DNA of 64,000 bases from Pseudoalteromonas shioyasakiensis (lineage in GTDB: Bacteria > Pseudomonadota > Gammaproteobacteria > Enterobacterales > Alteromonadaceae): the NCBI RefSeq assembly GCF_001550135.1, contig NZ_LRUE01000015.1, forward strand, positions 62,001-126,000, in the 5' to 3' direction. How positions within the stretch are numbered: the first letter of the stretch is position 1; every line of letters begins with the position of its first letter. The position numbers and the translations under genes are program-made. Below the pieces are notes generated by a model, which saw only the letters and a program-made list of their open reading frames with translations, made no database searches and was not told the DNA's origin. Of the stretch, positions 44,680-54,295 are shown one piece after another.

Positions 44680-47600
44680 AAATTTTAGCGATTCGTGTTC
44701 ACCAACTAGCCTCTATCTTAGACGCCGAAGTCGACTTTAGCGCTTCACCATTAAAAGAAGCAGGGCTGTTTGCCATTACGGGTGATACTGGCGCCGGTAA
44801 AAGCACATTACTCGATGCCATTTGCTTAGCGCTTTATAATAAAACCGCAAGGTTACGCGGCGATACAGGCAATAAAATTGACTTTAACGGCGACAATATC
44901 AAACTCAATGACTCGCGAAACTTATTACGCCGCGGGGCAGGGCAGGGCTATGCCGAAGTTGACTTCATTGGCCAAGATAAACAGCAGTACCGAGCAAGGT
45001 TAAGTTTTAGCCGAGCGCGTAATAAAGCCGATGGCAAATTACAACCCGCACAACATAGCCTGTACTCATTACCTGATGAAGCCTTAATCGCCGATCGGAG
45101 TGCTGCAAGTAAAGAAATTGAGCGTATTATCGGTTTAAGCTTTGAACAGTTCTCACGCGCTGTGCTGCTTGCTCAACATGAATTTGCAGCATTTTTAAAA
45201 GCAACTGGGGATGAGCGTGCGCAACTACTTGAATGCTTAACAGGCACCGATAAATTTAGCCGTATTGGTCAGCGAATTTTTGAACGCCATCGTGAACAGC
45301 TGCAAGCATTAGAGCAGTTAAAGTTAAGTTTAAGTAACTATCAGGTTTTAAGCCCTGAAGAGGTCGAAACGAAACAAGCAGAACAAAAAGCGCTTGAAGC
45401 TAAACTTGCTGAGTTGCAAAAGCAAATAAAACAATTTGAACAGTACCAAGGGTGGTACAAGCAAGCATCTCAGCAGCAACAACAGCTAAACCAGGCAGAG
45501 CAAGCAAAGCAAGAGTTACAGCAACAAATGCACGCGCTTGCTGAAAAAGCCACTGAAGCGAAACAAGCCCAGCAATGCCTAGAAATAAAAGATAACCGCG
45601 AGCGCGTTACTTCGATTGCTGCTCAACATGGGCAACTTATTAAAAACCGTGAGCAGCTTTTAAATGTTGATCATAAAACATTGATCAAAGACGCTGAGCA
45701 AACACTTGAGAAGCAAACCGCGCAACTAAACCAAGCAAAGCAAGCACAAAAAGACGCGCAGCCTATTATTAGCCAGGCCCGTGAGTTAGATAAGCAACTT
45801 GCCGTATTAAACCAGCAAGCAGCGGCGCAAAAAGTACAAGCAGAGAAAGCTAAGCACCATCATCAAGAGCTGACTAATACACTAAATAGCCATAAAGCAG
45901 AGCAGCAAAAACAGCTCGATCAACAAGCACAAATAAATAGCTATTTAGAAACACATGCACAATGGCAACCATTAGCAAAAGACTGGTCATTCTTTAAAAG
46001 TGAGTTAAGCCGCTTTAGCCAGCAACAACGCACGATTAGCCAATCACAGCAAAACGTAAAAGCTCTTCAACCTAAAATTGATGAGCAGCAAGCAGCCGCG
46101 CAGCAGTGTAAAACTCAATACCAAGCCCTTGAGCAAGAAATTAAGCGCTTAGTTGATCAGGATACCGCCTTTAAATCGAGTTTAAACACCCAATCAATGG
46201 CGGATATTGATGCGGGGCTTGAGGCGATTAAACACCTGATTGAAAAGCGCCAAGTGTGGCAAACTAATCATCAGCAGTTAAAAAATTGGCAAACCCAGCT
46301 AAACACATTAAGCCAAACTGAGCAGCAACTACAAACAGCATTAAAAGATGCGCAGCAAGGGGCAGAGCAAGCGCAGCAGCAGGTTTCGCTTTGTGAGCAA
46401 AGCTTACAACAAGTGCAATTAAGAGCCAGTGAAGGGGTCAGCCAGTTACGTGCCACCTTAAAAGCAGGGGAGCCGTGTGCTGTATGTGGCTCAAAAGAGC
46501 ACCCCTTTATGCATGAAGAAATGGTTAACGAGCAATTTAGTCAACTTATTAACGACTTTACCAACCAACTAACTAACGCCAAACAGCACTTAAAAGCTCA
46601 GCAAGCATTACAGCAAGCTAAAAGTAATGAGCTGGCGGCATGCAGCCAACAGATAAGCTCGTTAACTGGGCAAATCTCAGAGCTGAGCGCTCAACAACAG
46701 AGCCTCAAAGAAACCATGGCAGCTAATCGTACTGAGCTAAATGATTTAACCGAAGATCAGTTAAACGAGCGTCAGCAACAGCTAAGCTTGCAAAAACAGC
46801 AGTACTACAAAACCCTTGAACAGCAACAGCAGCTGCAAAACACGCTTTCGGCTAAGCAAGCTGAGTATAATCAGCAAGGGCAAGCGCTACATAACAAAGA
46901 GCAGCAGTTAAACGAATTACAGCAACAGCTGAATAATCAGCAAACACGCTTAAACGAGCTCAATGATGAGTATCAGCAGCTTTATACGACACTGAATCAA
47001 CAGTTCACTAGTGCACCTTGGTGGCAGGCACTCAATACACAAAGCATTTCTTTAGAGAACATTGCAGAGCACGTTGAGGCTTATCAAGCTTCGCTGCAAA
47101 CGGCAGATGAGCTTAAAACTAGCTTAAAAGCCATTGAGCAGCACCTTGCACATGTAACTCCGCAGCTAAACGAAGCACATACCTCCTTAACTCAGTGCAA
47201 CGAGCAACTAAGCCAAACTCAAAACGAACTCACGCAGATAAAATCAAAGCGCGAGGGCTTATTTAGTAACGCGGCGATATCGGTAGATGAGTTTATAGCA
47301 GAGCTTGAAAAGGCGATAGATTCAGCGCAGCAGGCACTGCAACTTGCCCAGACTAACCATAGTAATGCGGTGAAGGCGCGTGACGAACAAGCCATTCAAA
47401 TCGCCAATATTGACGAGCGTGAAAAAGAGCTCACCGCTGAGCAAGCAGCGCTTAATGAGCGCTTTAGTCTGTGGTTTAACGATTTTAAAGCGCAGCACCC
47501 AAGCTTGGATGAGCAAGCCGTTAGTCAGTTATTAACAATAAGCCCCGCTGAAATCAAACAAACTCTGGCAGATTACCACACCGCCGAGAGTAGCTTAAAA

Positions 47601-48329
47601 GACGCTGAGGCTCTTTTAAAACAACGACAACAAGCGCTGGCTCAGCATCAAAATGATAAGCCAGCTCTCGGTGAAGATGAGCTGCAATTACAGCTTAGTC
47701 AAGCCACAGAGCAACAAGTACAAGCGAATAACGCATTATTGCAAGTTGCGACTGAGCTTAAAACCCATCAACAAAATAGCCAAGCGCTGGCTGATAAACA
47801 AAAGCAATTGGTTGAACAGCAAAAAAGCTATGAGCACTGGCATTTACTCAATAAGGTGCTCGGGGATGCCAGCGGTAAAACCATGCGTAATTTAGCGCAA
47901 ACGCAAACTTTAAAAATACTGCTACATTATGCGAATAGTCACTTACAGACACTAAATAAACGCTACAAATTAACAGCCATAGGGCAAACGCTCGATATCG
48001 CTATTATCGATAAAGACATGGCCGATGAGCAGCGCTCTGTTAATACATTATCTGGCGGTGAGTCATTTTTAGTGTCGTTAGCACTGGCATTAGGGCTTGC
48101 TTCGTTGTCGTCGAATAAAGTACAGATAAACTCTTTGTTTATCGACGAAGGGTTTGGTACGTTGGACAGTGAAACGTTAAGCATCGCGATGGATGCTCTT
48201 GATTCACTACAAGCACAAGGCCGCAAAGTAGGGGTTATTTCTCACGTATCAGAAATGACCGAACGCGTAGCCACGCAAGTGCATGTAGCGAAAAAACCAG
48301 GTGGTTATTCGACCATCTCAGTTATTTAA
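44676..48329 (+). CDS. sbcC: SbcC ATPase subunit (Rad50 family)
   Basis: 1217 residues. Walker A GDTGAGKS near residue 35; long coiled coil (about 200-560 and 640-1030, Gln-rich); zinc hook CAVC near 601; ABC signature LSGGESFLVSLALALGL and Walker B FIDEGFGTLD at the C-terminus. Forms the SbcCD nuclease. The very high Gln content of the coiled coil is typical of Pseudoalteromonas SbcC. It is followed 9 bp later by a methyltransferase gene. Confidence 0.95.
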   Translation: MKILAIRVHQLASILDAEVDFSASPLKEAGLFAITGDTGAGKSTLLDAICLALYNKTARLRGDTGNKIDFNGDNIKLNDSRNLLRRGAGQGYAEVDFIGQDKQQYRARLSFSRARNKADGKLQPAQHSLYSLPDEALIADRSAASKEIERIIGLSFEQFSRAVLLAQHEFAAFLKATGDERAQLLECLTGTDKFSRIGQRIFERHREQLQALEQLKLSLSNYQVLSPEEVETKQAEQKALEAKLAELQKQIKQFEQYQGWYKQASQQQQQLNQAEQAKQELQQQMHALAEKATEAKQAQQCLEIKDNRERVTSIAAQHGQLIKNREQLLNVDHKTLIKDAEQTLEKQTAQLNQAKQAQKDAQPIISQARELDKQLAVLNQQAAAQKVQAEKAKHHHQELTNTLNSHKAEQQKQLDQQAQINSYLETHAQWQPLAKDWSFFKSELSRFSQQQRTISQSQQNVKALQPKIDEQQAAAQQCKTQYQALEQEIKRLVDQDTAFKSSLNTQSMADIDAGLEAIKHLIEKRQVWQTNHQQLKNWQTQLNTLSQTEQQLQTALKDAQQGAEQAQQQVSLCEQSLQQVQLRASEGVSQLRATLKAGEPCAVCGSKEHPFMHEEMVNEQFSQLINDFTNQLTNAKQHLKAQQALQQAKSNELAACSQQISSLTGQISELSAQQQSLKETMAANRTELNDLTEDQLNERQQQLSLQKQQYYKTLEQQQQLQNTLSAKQAEYNQQGQALHNKEQQLNELQQQLNNQQTRLNELNDEYQQLYTTLNQQFTSAPWWQALNTQSISLENIAEHVEAYQASLQTADELKTSLKAIEQHLAHVTPQLNEAHTSLTQCNEQLSQTQNELTQIKSKREGLFSNAAISVDEFIAELEKAIDSAQQALQLAQTNHSNAVKARDEQAIQIANIDEREKELTAEQAALNERFSLWFNDFKAQHPSLDEQAVSQLLTISPAEIKQTLADYHTAESSLKDAEALLKQRQQALAQHQNDKPALGEDELQLQLSQATEQQVQANNALLQVATELKTHQQNSQALADKQKQLVEQQKSYEHWHLLNKVLGDASGKTMRNLAQTQTLKILLHYANSHLQTLNKRYKLTAIGQTLDIAIIDKDMADEQRSVNTLSGGESFLVSLALALGLASLSSNKVQINSLFIDEGFGTLDSETLSIAMDALDSLQAQGRKVGVISHVSEMTERVATQVHVAKKPGGYSTISVI

Positions 48330-48338
48330 AGGATTAGC

Positions 48339-49001
48339 ATGCCAACTTTTAATCACGAAGAAGCAAATCACTACGATGAACGCATTTTGCGCCTAGTTCC
48401 AGGTTATGAGCTATTACATCAAGCAACCGCAGCCCAATTAGCAACCACGCTGAGCGATGATGCGTGCATTTTAGTGGTTGGTGCCGGAACAGGTAAAGAA
48501 ATCATCGAATTAGCGGCGCTGAAACCAAGCTGGCAATTTATTGCTCAAGATATTTCACAAGACATGCTCGATATTGCCGAGCAACAGTTTGGCCAGCATA
48601 ACATTAGCGACCGCGTGACAGCACACAGCGGTGATATCAACGACATCGACACTCAATGTGACGCCGCACTGTGTTTACTGGTAATGCACTTTGTTGAAGA
48701 TAATGGCGATAAAAAAGCGCTGTTAAAAGCGATTCACAGCAAACTTAAAAAATCGAGCAACTTATACATTGCCGATTTAATGCGCCCTGAAACCGCTTTT
48801 GAGCGCGAATCTCAACTACAGCTCTGTACGCAGTTAGGTTTGACCGAAGTCGGCGTAGAACGCATGCGCCACAACCTAGAGCACGAGTTTTACCCATTAG
48901 ACCGCATTCGTTTTTCAGAGTTAATGAATGAAACCCGCTTCAGCACCCCAAAACAGTATTTTAAAGTGCTTGGTTTTGCTGGGTATGTGGTTGGGAGTTA
49001 G
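48339..49001 (+). CDS. Class I SAM-dependent methyltransferase
   Basis: 220 residues. SAM-binding glycine motif ILVVGAGTGKEIIELA (about 44-59), acidic residue in WQFIAQDIS, and CDAALCLLVMHFV motif. Small-molecule type with methyltransf_25-like pattern. Probably translated from the sbcDC transcript. Substrate unknown. Confidence 0.85.
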   Translation: MPTFNHEEANHYDERILRLVPGYELLHQATAAQLATTLSDDACILVVGAGTGKEIIELAALKPSWQFIAQDISQDMLDIAEQQFGQHNISDRVTAHSGDINDIDTQCDAALCLLVMHFVEDNGDKKALLKAIHSKLKKSSNLYIADLMRPETAFERESQLQLCTQLGLTEVGVERMRHNLEHEFYPLDRIRFSELMNETRFSTPKQYFKVLGFAGYVVGS

Positions 49002-49010
49002 CTCCCGAGC

Positions 49011-50708
49011 CTAATACCCAGCAGCCTGTCCGTCTTTACGGGTTTCTGATGCGCCGTAATAAACGCCGGTTTTTGGGTCTTTCAATATTGCTTGATAACC
49101 ACCGTATGGGCCAACCGCGTCTTGTAAAGTGTGGCCTTTTTTCATTAACTCGCGGCGGGTTTCCATTGAAAAACCTGACTCTAAGCTAACAAAACCACCG
49201 TCTTCCATAATCTCACCGGTTGGCTGCGATGAACCTGTGTGCAGAATACGTGGTGCATCACCGGCTTCTTGCAGGTTCATGCCAAAATCAATCATGTTGA
49301 TAAGTATTTGAGCGTGCATTTGAGGCTGTGTGGCGCCGCCCATTACGCCATAACTCATATATGGCTTGCCATCTTTGGTGACAAAAGCAGGAATGATTGT
49401 ATGAAATGGTCGTTTGCCTGGCTCATATTGGTTCATGTGGCCTTTTTTAAGGGCGAACATTTCGCCACGGTTTTGCAATACAAAGCCTAATTTTGCCGGT
49501 GTCATACCTGAGCCCATGCCACGGTAATTACTTTGAATAAGCGAAACCATGTTGCCGTCTTTGTCGGCGGTCGTCATATAAATGGTATCGCCTTCTACTG
49601 GGCCTGCGTGGTCACGTTTTGCGGCTTTGTTAGGGTCTATCAGTTTGCGTCTTTGGTCAGCATATTGCTGCGATATAAGTGTTTGTACGGGAATAGTGTT
49701 AAACGCTGGATCGGCGTAGTACTTAGCACGATCTGCAAACGCGAGTTTTTTCGCTTCAACAAAGGTGTGTACGTATTCAGGGCTATCAAAGCCCATTGCT
49801 TTAATATCGTAACCTTCAAGAATATTCAGAATTTGCTGTGCAGCAATACCTTGGCCATTTGGTGGCAATTCCCAAAGCGTATACCCTCTATAATCGGCGC
49901 TCACAGGCTTAACCCATTCACTATGGTGCGCAGCTAAATCTTCATACGATAAGTAGCCGCCGTTTTCTTTCATATAGCGACCAATTTCTTTAGCAATATC
50001 GCCTTTGTAAAAGGCATCGCGGCCGCCTTTGGCAATTTTACGATAGGTGTTTGCAAGGGCTGGGTTCTTAAAGATTTCTCCTTTTTCAGGCATAGCCCCA
50101 TCTGCCATATAAACATCTTTAAAGCCTGGGTATTTACCACGAGCAGCCACACTTTTTTGCATGTAATAAGCAATCAGTTCAAACACAGGGAAGCCATTTT
50201 CAGCGTAGTCGATAGCAGGTTGGAGTAAGGCTTTCATTGGTGTTTTGCCAAACTTTTTATGTAACTCAAACCAACCATCTACCGCACCAGGTACCGACAC
50301 AGGCAAGGGCCCATAAGCAGGAATGTAGTCACCTTGTGCTTTTAAAGTATCAAAAGACAAGCTTAGTGGTGAACGACCTGAGGCATTTAAACCGTAAAGT
50401 TGCTTGCTTTTGTTATCCCAAACAATGGCAAATAAATCGCCACCAATTCCACACCCGGTCGGTTCAACCAAACCAAGCACTGCATTTGCCGCAATAGCTG
50501 CATCAATGGCATTACCACCGTCTTTTAATACTTGTAAGCCCACTTGCGTAGCTAACGGCTGTGATGTTGCAACCATCCCTGATTGTGCGATGACTTCAGA
50601 ACGACTAGCAAAGTTATGGCCAGTGATGCGATCGTAAGCTTGAGTGGCGCCTGTTGCGCCTAAGCATACTGCTAGCACTAAGCTTTTAAATAGTGGAGTT
50701 GGTTTCAT
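49011..50708 (-). CDS. ggt: Gamma-glutamyltransferase family protein
   Basis: 565 residues. A signal peptide (1-24, TQAYD) leads to the periplasm. The autoprocessing site, aligned by eye, is DTIYMTTADKDGNMVS (about 375-390), with Thr as nucleophile; GIGGDLFAIVWD and GVMGGATQPQ complete the active site. It hydrolyses or transfers the gamma-glutamyl group, for example from glutathione. The motif differs from the classical TTHYS, so specificity may lie outside glutathione (acylase-like members exist). Converges with the methyltransferase gene. Confidence 0.88.
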   Translation of the reverse strand: MKPTPLFKSLVLAVCLGATGATQAYDRITGHNFASRSEVIAQSGMVATSQPLATQVGLQVLKDGGNAIDAAIAANAVLGLVEPTGCGIGGDLFAIVWDNKSKQLYGLNASGRSPLSLSFDTLKAQGDYIPAYGPLPVSVPGAVDGWFELHKKFGKTPMKALLQPAIDYAENGFPVFELIAYYMQKSVAARGKYPGFKDVYMADGAMPEKGEIFKNPALANTYRKIAKGGRDAFYKGDIAKEIGRYMKENGGYLSYEDLAAHHSEWVKPVSADYRGYTLWELPPNGQGIAAQQILNILEGYDIKAMGFDSPEYVHTFVEAKKLAFADRAKYYADPAFNTIPVQTLISQQYADQRRKLIDPNKAAKRDHAGPVEGDTIYMTTADKDGNMVSLIQSNYRGMGSGMTPAKLGFVLQNRGEMFALKKGHMNQYEPGKRPFHTIIPAFVTKDGKPYMSYGVMGGATQPQMHAQILINMIDFGMNLQEAGDAPRILHTGSSQPTGEIMEDGGFVSLESGFSMETRRELMKKGHTLQDAVGPYGGYQAILKDPKTGVYYGASETRKDGQAAGY

Positions 50709-50850
50709 AATTTTTTGCCCTTTTTGTTATTTTTATCACTATAAAAAGCAATTAAAGATGAGGCAATGGCTTTGCGTTCTAGCGCGAAAAATCACGATTG
50801 ACTTCAAAAATAAGAAAAACAGCGGCTAACTTACCTAAAACCAATCCAAT

Positions 50851-51663
50851 TTAGTAAATAGCAGAACCATTTAAGCACTGCTGTGCAACTGTCAATGTTT
50901 CGCCGTGAGAGTGCATATCCTCTGCTACAAACTGATCAACAAGAGGGTCAATCAGGTTTTCTTGCTTCATGGTATCGAGGGCCTGTTGCAGCTTAGTGAC
51001 CACCTCTGGCGATGTATTTTTGTTAAGTGCTAAGTAATTACCCACTAAGGCAGGGTGCTTTAACTCAAATACCGGCGTGACTTGGTCTGGGCTCATACCT
51101 ACATTCATCAACTGTGATGAAAGAGTGAGAGAGGAGCCAATCAGCAAGTCATGCTTACCTTGCTTAAACATTTTTAGCTCTTCAAACTTTTTTGAGTAAG
51201 TTAAAAATTGCTGGCCTTCAGTAAGGCTAAAATCAGCAAGAACGGTTTGATAAACATCACCACGAGATACGCCAATGGTGTAGTTTTGCAACGACTGTGT
51301 ACTTGTCACTTTAATGTCGTTGCGAGCATTTAAACGGTATAAACATGAATGTCCAGATACCAAAGGACCAACCCAGTAAAATTGAGTTTCTCGCTTTGCG
51401 GTGCGTGAAGTAGAATAAATTCCAGCATTGGGTTGGGCGAGTGTTAGTGACATTGCGCGCTTCCAAGGCAATACACTAAACGTACAGCTCAACTTGGCTC
51501 TTTCGCACAAAGATTCCATGATTTTGGTGTTAATACCGGTGAGTTGATTGTGCTGCACAAAGTTATGGGGAGGGAATACTTCGGTGTATAAAGTCAATTG
51601 TTCTGCACTCGTCATGGCAGTGCTGGCAGTGAATAAACTCACTATTGTTAAATGCTTAAACAT
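50851..51663 (-). CDS. Periplasmic solute-binding protein, family 3-like
   Basis: 270 residues from the ATG at 51663, where MFKHLTIVSLFTASTAMTSA gives a signal peptide. TLYTEVFPPHNF and GINTKIMESLCERAKLSCTFSVLPWKRAMS match the SBP_bac_3/TauT-type domain that binds amino acids. No permease or ATPase genes flank it. It follows a single receiver-domain gene by 25 bp, so it may be a sensor component rather than an import protein (inference). Confidence 0.85.
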   Translation of the reverse strand: MFKHLTIVSLFTASTAMTSAEQLTLYTEVFPPHNFVQHNQLTGINTKIMESLCERAKLSCTFSVLPWKRAMSLTLAQPNAGIYSTSRTAKRETQFYWVGPLVSGHSCLYRLNARNDIKVTSTQSLQNYTIGVSRGDVYQTVLADFSLTEGQQFLTYSKKFEELKMFKQGKHDLLIGSSLTLSSQLMNVGMSPDQVTPVFELKHPALVGNYLALNKNTSPEVVTKLQQALDTMKQENLIDPLVDQFVAEDMHSHGETLTVAQQCLNGSAIY

Positions 51664-51688
51664 CGCTCTTAACTCCAGTTTTTGCAGG

Positions 51689-52057
51689 TTATTCTGGTTT
51701 AACAATTCGACTTAACTGCTTTTGCAGTGTATTTAAACAAAAAGGCTTAATGATAAAACCGTTCACTTTTGCTGTGATCATCTCGCTTACTGTTTGTTTA
51801 CTGTCTTCGCAGGTTACCATCAATACAGGTAAATCACTTAGGACTGGGTTTTCACGAATATGATTAAGCAAACATTTGCCATCCATTTTCGGCATATGCA
51901 AATCAGTAATCACCAGATCAAAGCTGTGTTTTTCTAGTAAATCAAACGCTTGAGCGCCATCAGTCGCCTCCGTTATATCCTTATATTCAAGCCTACGCAA
52001 CATGTTTATCAACACATGGCGCATAAGTGGCATATCGTCAACGACCAGTATTTTCAT
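51689..52057 (-). CDS. Stand-alone CheY-like response regulator
   Basis: 122 residues, receiver domain only. Acidic pair D7/D8, phospho-acceptor D52 in LVITDLHMPKMDG, T82 and K104 in FIIKPF are all present, so phosphorylation is expected. No kinase gene is adjacent. Its transcript probably continues into the solute-binding protein gene. Confidence 0.92.
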   Translation of the reverse strand: MKILVVDDMPLMRHVLINMLRRLEYKDITEATDGAQAFDLLEKHSFDLVITDLHMPKMDGKCLLNHIRENPVLSDLPVLMVTCEDSKQTVSEMITAKVNGFIIKPFCLNTLQKQLSRIVKPE

Positions 52058-52127
52058 CTAAAGTACTATTAAGTATTACAGTATTTAAAGCTTAGTTTGC
52101 TAACTCAATAACGCAATAAACCAGAAA

Positions 52128-52670
52128 CTAAGAAAAAATATCTGCAACAAGCTGGCTAAGTCGTGCAATTTTAATATTGCTCAATTGGCGGTAATCAAAA
52201 TAGGGGCAAACAATCACTTTATCTGATTTACTAATAGCAAATTCATCGTCAAGCCAAGTTAGCTGGCAATGCAAAAGCCCGTCATTTATAAGCTGCTTAG
52301 CATGAGTTCTCCCTGCAATTATATGTAATTGCTCTGGTTTGCCTAATATCGGTGGGCTAAACAGTAATGCAGTTTGGCTATGTGTTTGCAGTAGTTGTTC
52401 ATCGCGAAAGCTCTGCCAATCAGGTGCTCTTTTTGCAAAATCATAATATTCACTTGGTAGTGCAAACAGCACTTTACCATACACGTTAAAAACTTTGCGC
52501 CAACCATTTCCACATGCTTGGTTTATTTCGTTTATTTGGCCGGGTTGCATTGCATGCAAATGGTCAAGCTGTTGCCAAGCAGGCATCGGTGGGCGCTTTT
52601 CTATATAAACAGCGACTCTAAAGGCTTCATCACCAAAACCCTGCAGTGGCATACTTTTAACGACACTCAT
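52128..52670 (-). CDS. DUF6942-like cytosolic protein
   Basis: 180 residues, no signal peptide. It contains [29 protein letters not shown] and [25 protein letters not shown], matching what is recalled as DUF6942. Function not known. The start overlaps the stop of the YaiI-like gene by 4 bp, so the two form an operon. Confidence 0.65.
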   Translation of the reverse strand: MSVVKSMPLQGFGDEAFRVAVYIEKRPPMPAWQQLDHLHAMQPGQINEINQACGNGWRKVFNVYGKVLFALPSEYYDFAKRAPDWQSFRDEQLLQTHSQTALLFSPPILGKPEQLHIIAGRTHAKQLINDGLLHCQLTWLDDEFAISKSDKVIVCPYFDYRQLSNIKIARLSQLVADIFS

Positions 52671-53116
52671 GACTTTTTAGCGAGGATTCGATCTAGGTTA
52701 TTTGCAAAGTTTTGGCGGTCAGCTTGGCTTAACGGCGGCGGGCCACCGGCCATTTCAACGCCACTTGAGCGCATTGTTTCCATAAAATCACGAACATTTA
52801 AACGTGAGCGAATGTTTTCAGTCGTATACAACTCACCGCGTGGATTAAGCGCTTGGGCACCTTTTTCGATAACTTCAGCAGCTAAAGGAATATCACCGGT
52901 GATCACCAAATCATTTGGCTCGATGCGCTTAACAATTTCGTTATCGGCAATATCAAACCCAGAAGATACCTGCAAACGGCTAATAAACTTTGAGGGTGGC
53001 ACTCGCATCGCATGGTTCGCCACTAATGTGGTAAAGGTTTGTGTGCGCTCTGCGGCACGAAACAATATTTCTTTAATAACGACGGGGCAGGCGTCTGCAT
53101 CAACCCAAATCTTCAT
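52667..53116 (-). CDS. yaiI: YaiI/YqxD family protein (DUF188)
   Basis: 149 residues, standard size. [41 protein letters not shown] and the ARxxxR-like [16 protein letters not shown] are signature segments. A PIN-like fold protein of unknown function. First gene of the pair with the DUF6942-like gene. Confidence 0.9.
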   Translation of the reverse strand: MKIWVDADACPVVIKEILFRAAERTQTFTTLVANHAMRVPPSKFISRLQVSSGFDIADNEIVKRIEPNDLVITGDIPLAAEVIEKGAQALNPRGELYTTENIRSRLNVRDFMETMRSSGVEMAGGPPPLSQADRQNFANNLDRILAKKS

Positions 53117-53220
53117 GCTGTTCTCAATCTTTAATTTTAGACATTAATAGTTTACCGTAATTGAACTAAATTAGTGCTATTAACGTATTAATTTGTTTAA
53201 TTTTTAAAGGGAGTAAAAAC

Positions 53221-53754
53221 GTGCAAACATCATTAAAGTTAATCGGGGTTTTATGTATCACAGCCATTTTATCTGCTTGTACAGGCGTGCCAGACAACAT
53301 CAAACCCGTCGATAATTTTGAGCTAAACAAATACACAGGAACCTGGTACGAAATTGCACGTTTAGATCATTCATTTGAACGCGGCCTTGAGGGCATTACC
53401 GCTGAATACTCAATTAACCCTGATGGCAGTGTAAAAGTTATCAATAAAGGTTACAGCGCCGAAGATAAAGAATGGCAGCAAGCTGAAGGTAAAGCGAAGT
53501 TTGCAGAGCAACAAGACATTGGTCACTTAGAGGTATCATTCTTTGGGCCATTCTATAGCTCATATGTAGTGTTTGAATTAGATAAGCAAGACTATCAATA
53601 CGCTTATATTACTGGCTATAACAAAGAGTATTTATGGTTTTTGTCGCGCACTCCTAACGTTACTGAACAGCAAATGCAGGACTTTATAAACACAGCAAAA
53701 AAATATGGTTTTAAAACAGACGAACTTATTTATGTTGACCATGAGAGCTTGTAA
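53221..53754 (+). CDS. blc: Lipocalin, outer-membrane lipoprotein (Blc-like)
   Basis: 177 residues from a GTG; GGGAG lies 7 nt upstream. Lipobox AILSACTG. The lipocalin motif YTGTWYEIARLDHSFERGLEG (GxW) and the C-terminal YLWFLSRTPNV are present. Binds fatty acids or lysophospholipids at the outer membrane. Its stop codon lies within a 17-bp palindrome (53750-53766). Confidence 0.92.
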   Translation: MQTSLKLIGVLCITAILSACTGVPDNIKPVDNFELNKYTGTWYEIARLDHSFERGLEGITAEYSINPDGSVKVINKGYSAEDKEWQQAEGKAKFAEQQDIGHLEVSFFGPFYSSYVVFELDKQDYQYAYITGYNKEYLWFLSRTPNVTEQQMQDFINTAKKYGFKTDELIYVDHESL

Positions 53755-53766
53755 AGGGGCTTTACA
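53750..53766. repeat. 17-bp palindrome, variant TGTAAAGGGGCTTTACA
   Basis: The arms are identical to the exact copies, the spacer is GGGGC. It covers the lipocalin stop codon. Confidence 0.7.
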
Positions 53767-53874
53767 ACTGTCTTTAAACTATCACGAATTTGCAACACAA
53801 CTGTAATGGATGCTAGGCAAACTTAGCGTCGTTAATTTGAAACAACATGTGATCCCCCAATTTAACCCCCTGCT

Positions 53875-53902
53875 TGGGTAGGCATTGCCTACCCATTTTT
53901 TT
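53875..53902 (+). terminator. Intrinsic terminator of the lipocalin gene
   Basis: 9-bp stem tgggtaggc/gcctaccca, ATT loop, then seven T. Confidence 0.9.
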
Positions 53903-53936
53903 ATTACTTAATTAAGCACTATTGCGAATTGGTATC

Positions 53937-53955
53937 AGATCAGTTTTTTACTAAC
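53937..53955 (-). repeat. 19-mer GTTAGTAAAAAACTGATCT
   Basis: Minus-strand copy of the GTTAGTAAA..TGATCY family, just past the end of the DUF3325 gene. Confidence 0.7.
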
Positions 53956-53959
53956 TACA

Positions 53960-54295
53960 CTACAAAATCATCACCGAAAAGCCACTCAACAGCAAAACAG
54001 ACATAGTTAATACACTGACATGCTTTACCCATGAAACAGTAAAACTGTATAAAATCATGAGCATAAGTACACTTAAAGCCATATAACCGCAAAATAGCAA
54101 TGCGCCGTACCCAGCATCTGACAGCACGCAAAGCACCAAACTTAGTAAAATACTGATCCAGCCGCTGAATAAAAAGCTACTTCGCTGTTTTTCGGTTAAT
54201 TTCTTTTTAAATACATCACGGAAATGATTGAATTTTGCAAGTGCAAAACAATTAAAGCCTAAAAAGCAGAGACTAAATTGCAGTAACTCCATCAT
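53960..54295 (-). CDS. DUF3325-type small membrane protein
   Basis: 111 residues, three to four TM helices and a short KKLTEKQRSSFLFSGW loop. DUF3325 proteins form triads with PepSY-TM and DUF3649 proteins in iron-uptake loci. The start overlaps the PepSY stop (ATGA). Third gene of the triad; function unknown beyond the association. Confidence 0.75.
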   Translation of the reverse strand: MMELLQFSLCFLGFNCFALAKFNHFRDVFKKKLTEKQRSSFLFSGWISILLSLVLCVLSDAGYGALLFCGYMALSVLMLMILYSFTVSWVKHVSVLTMSVLLLSGFSVMIL

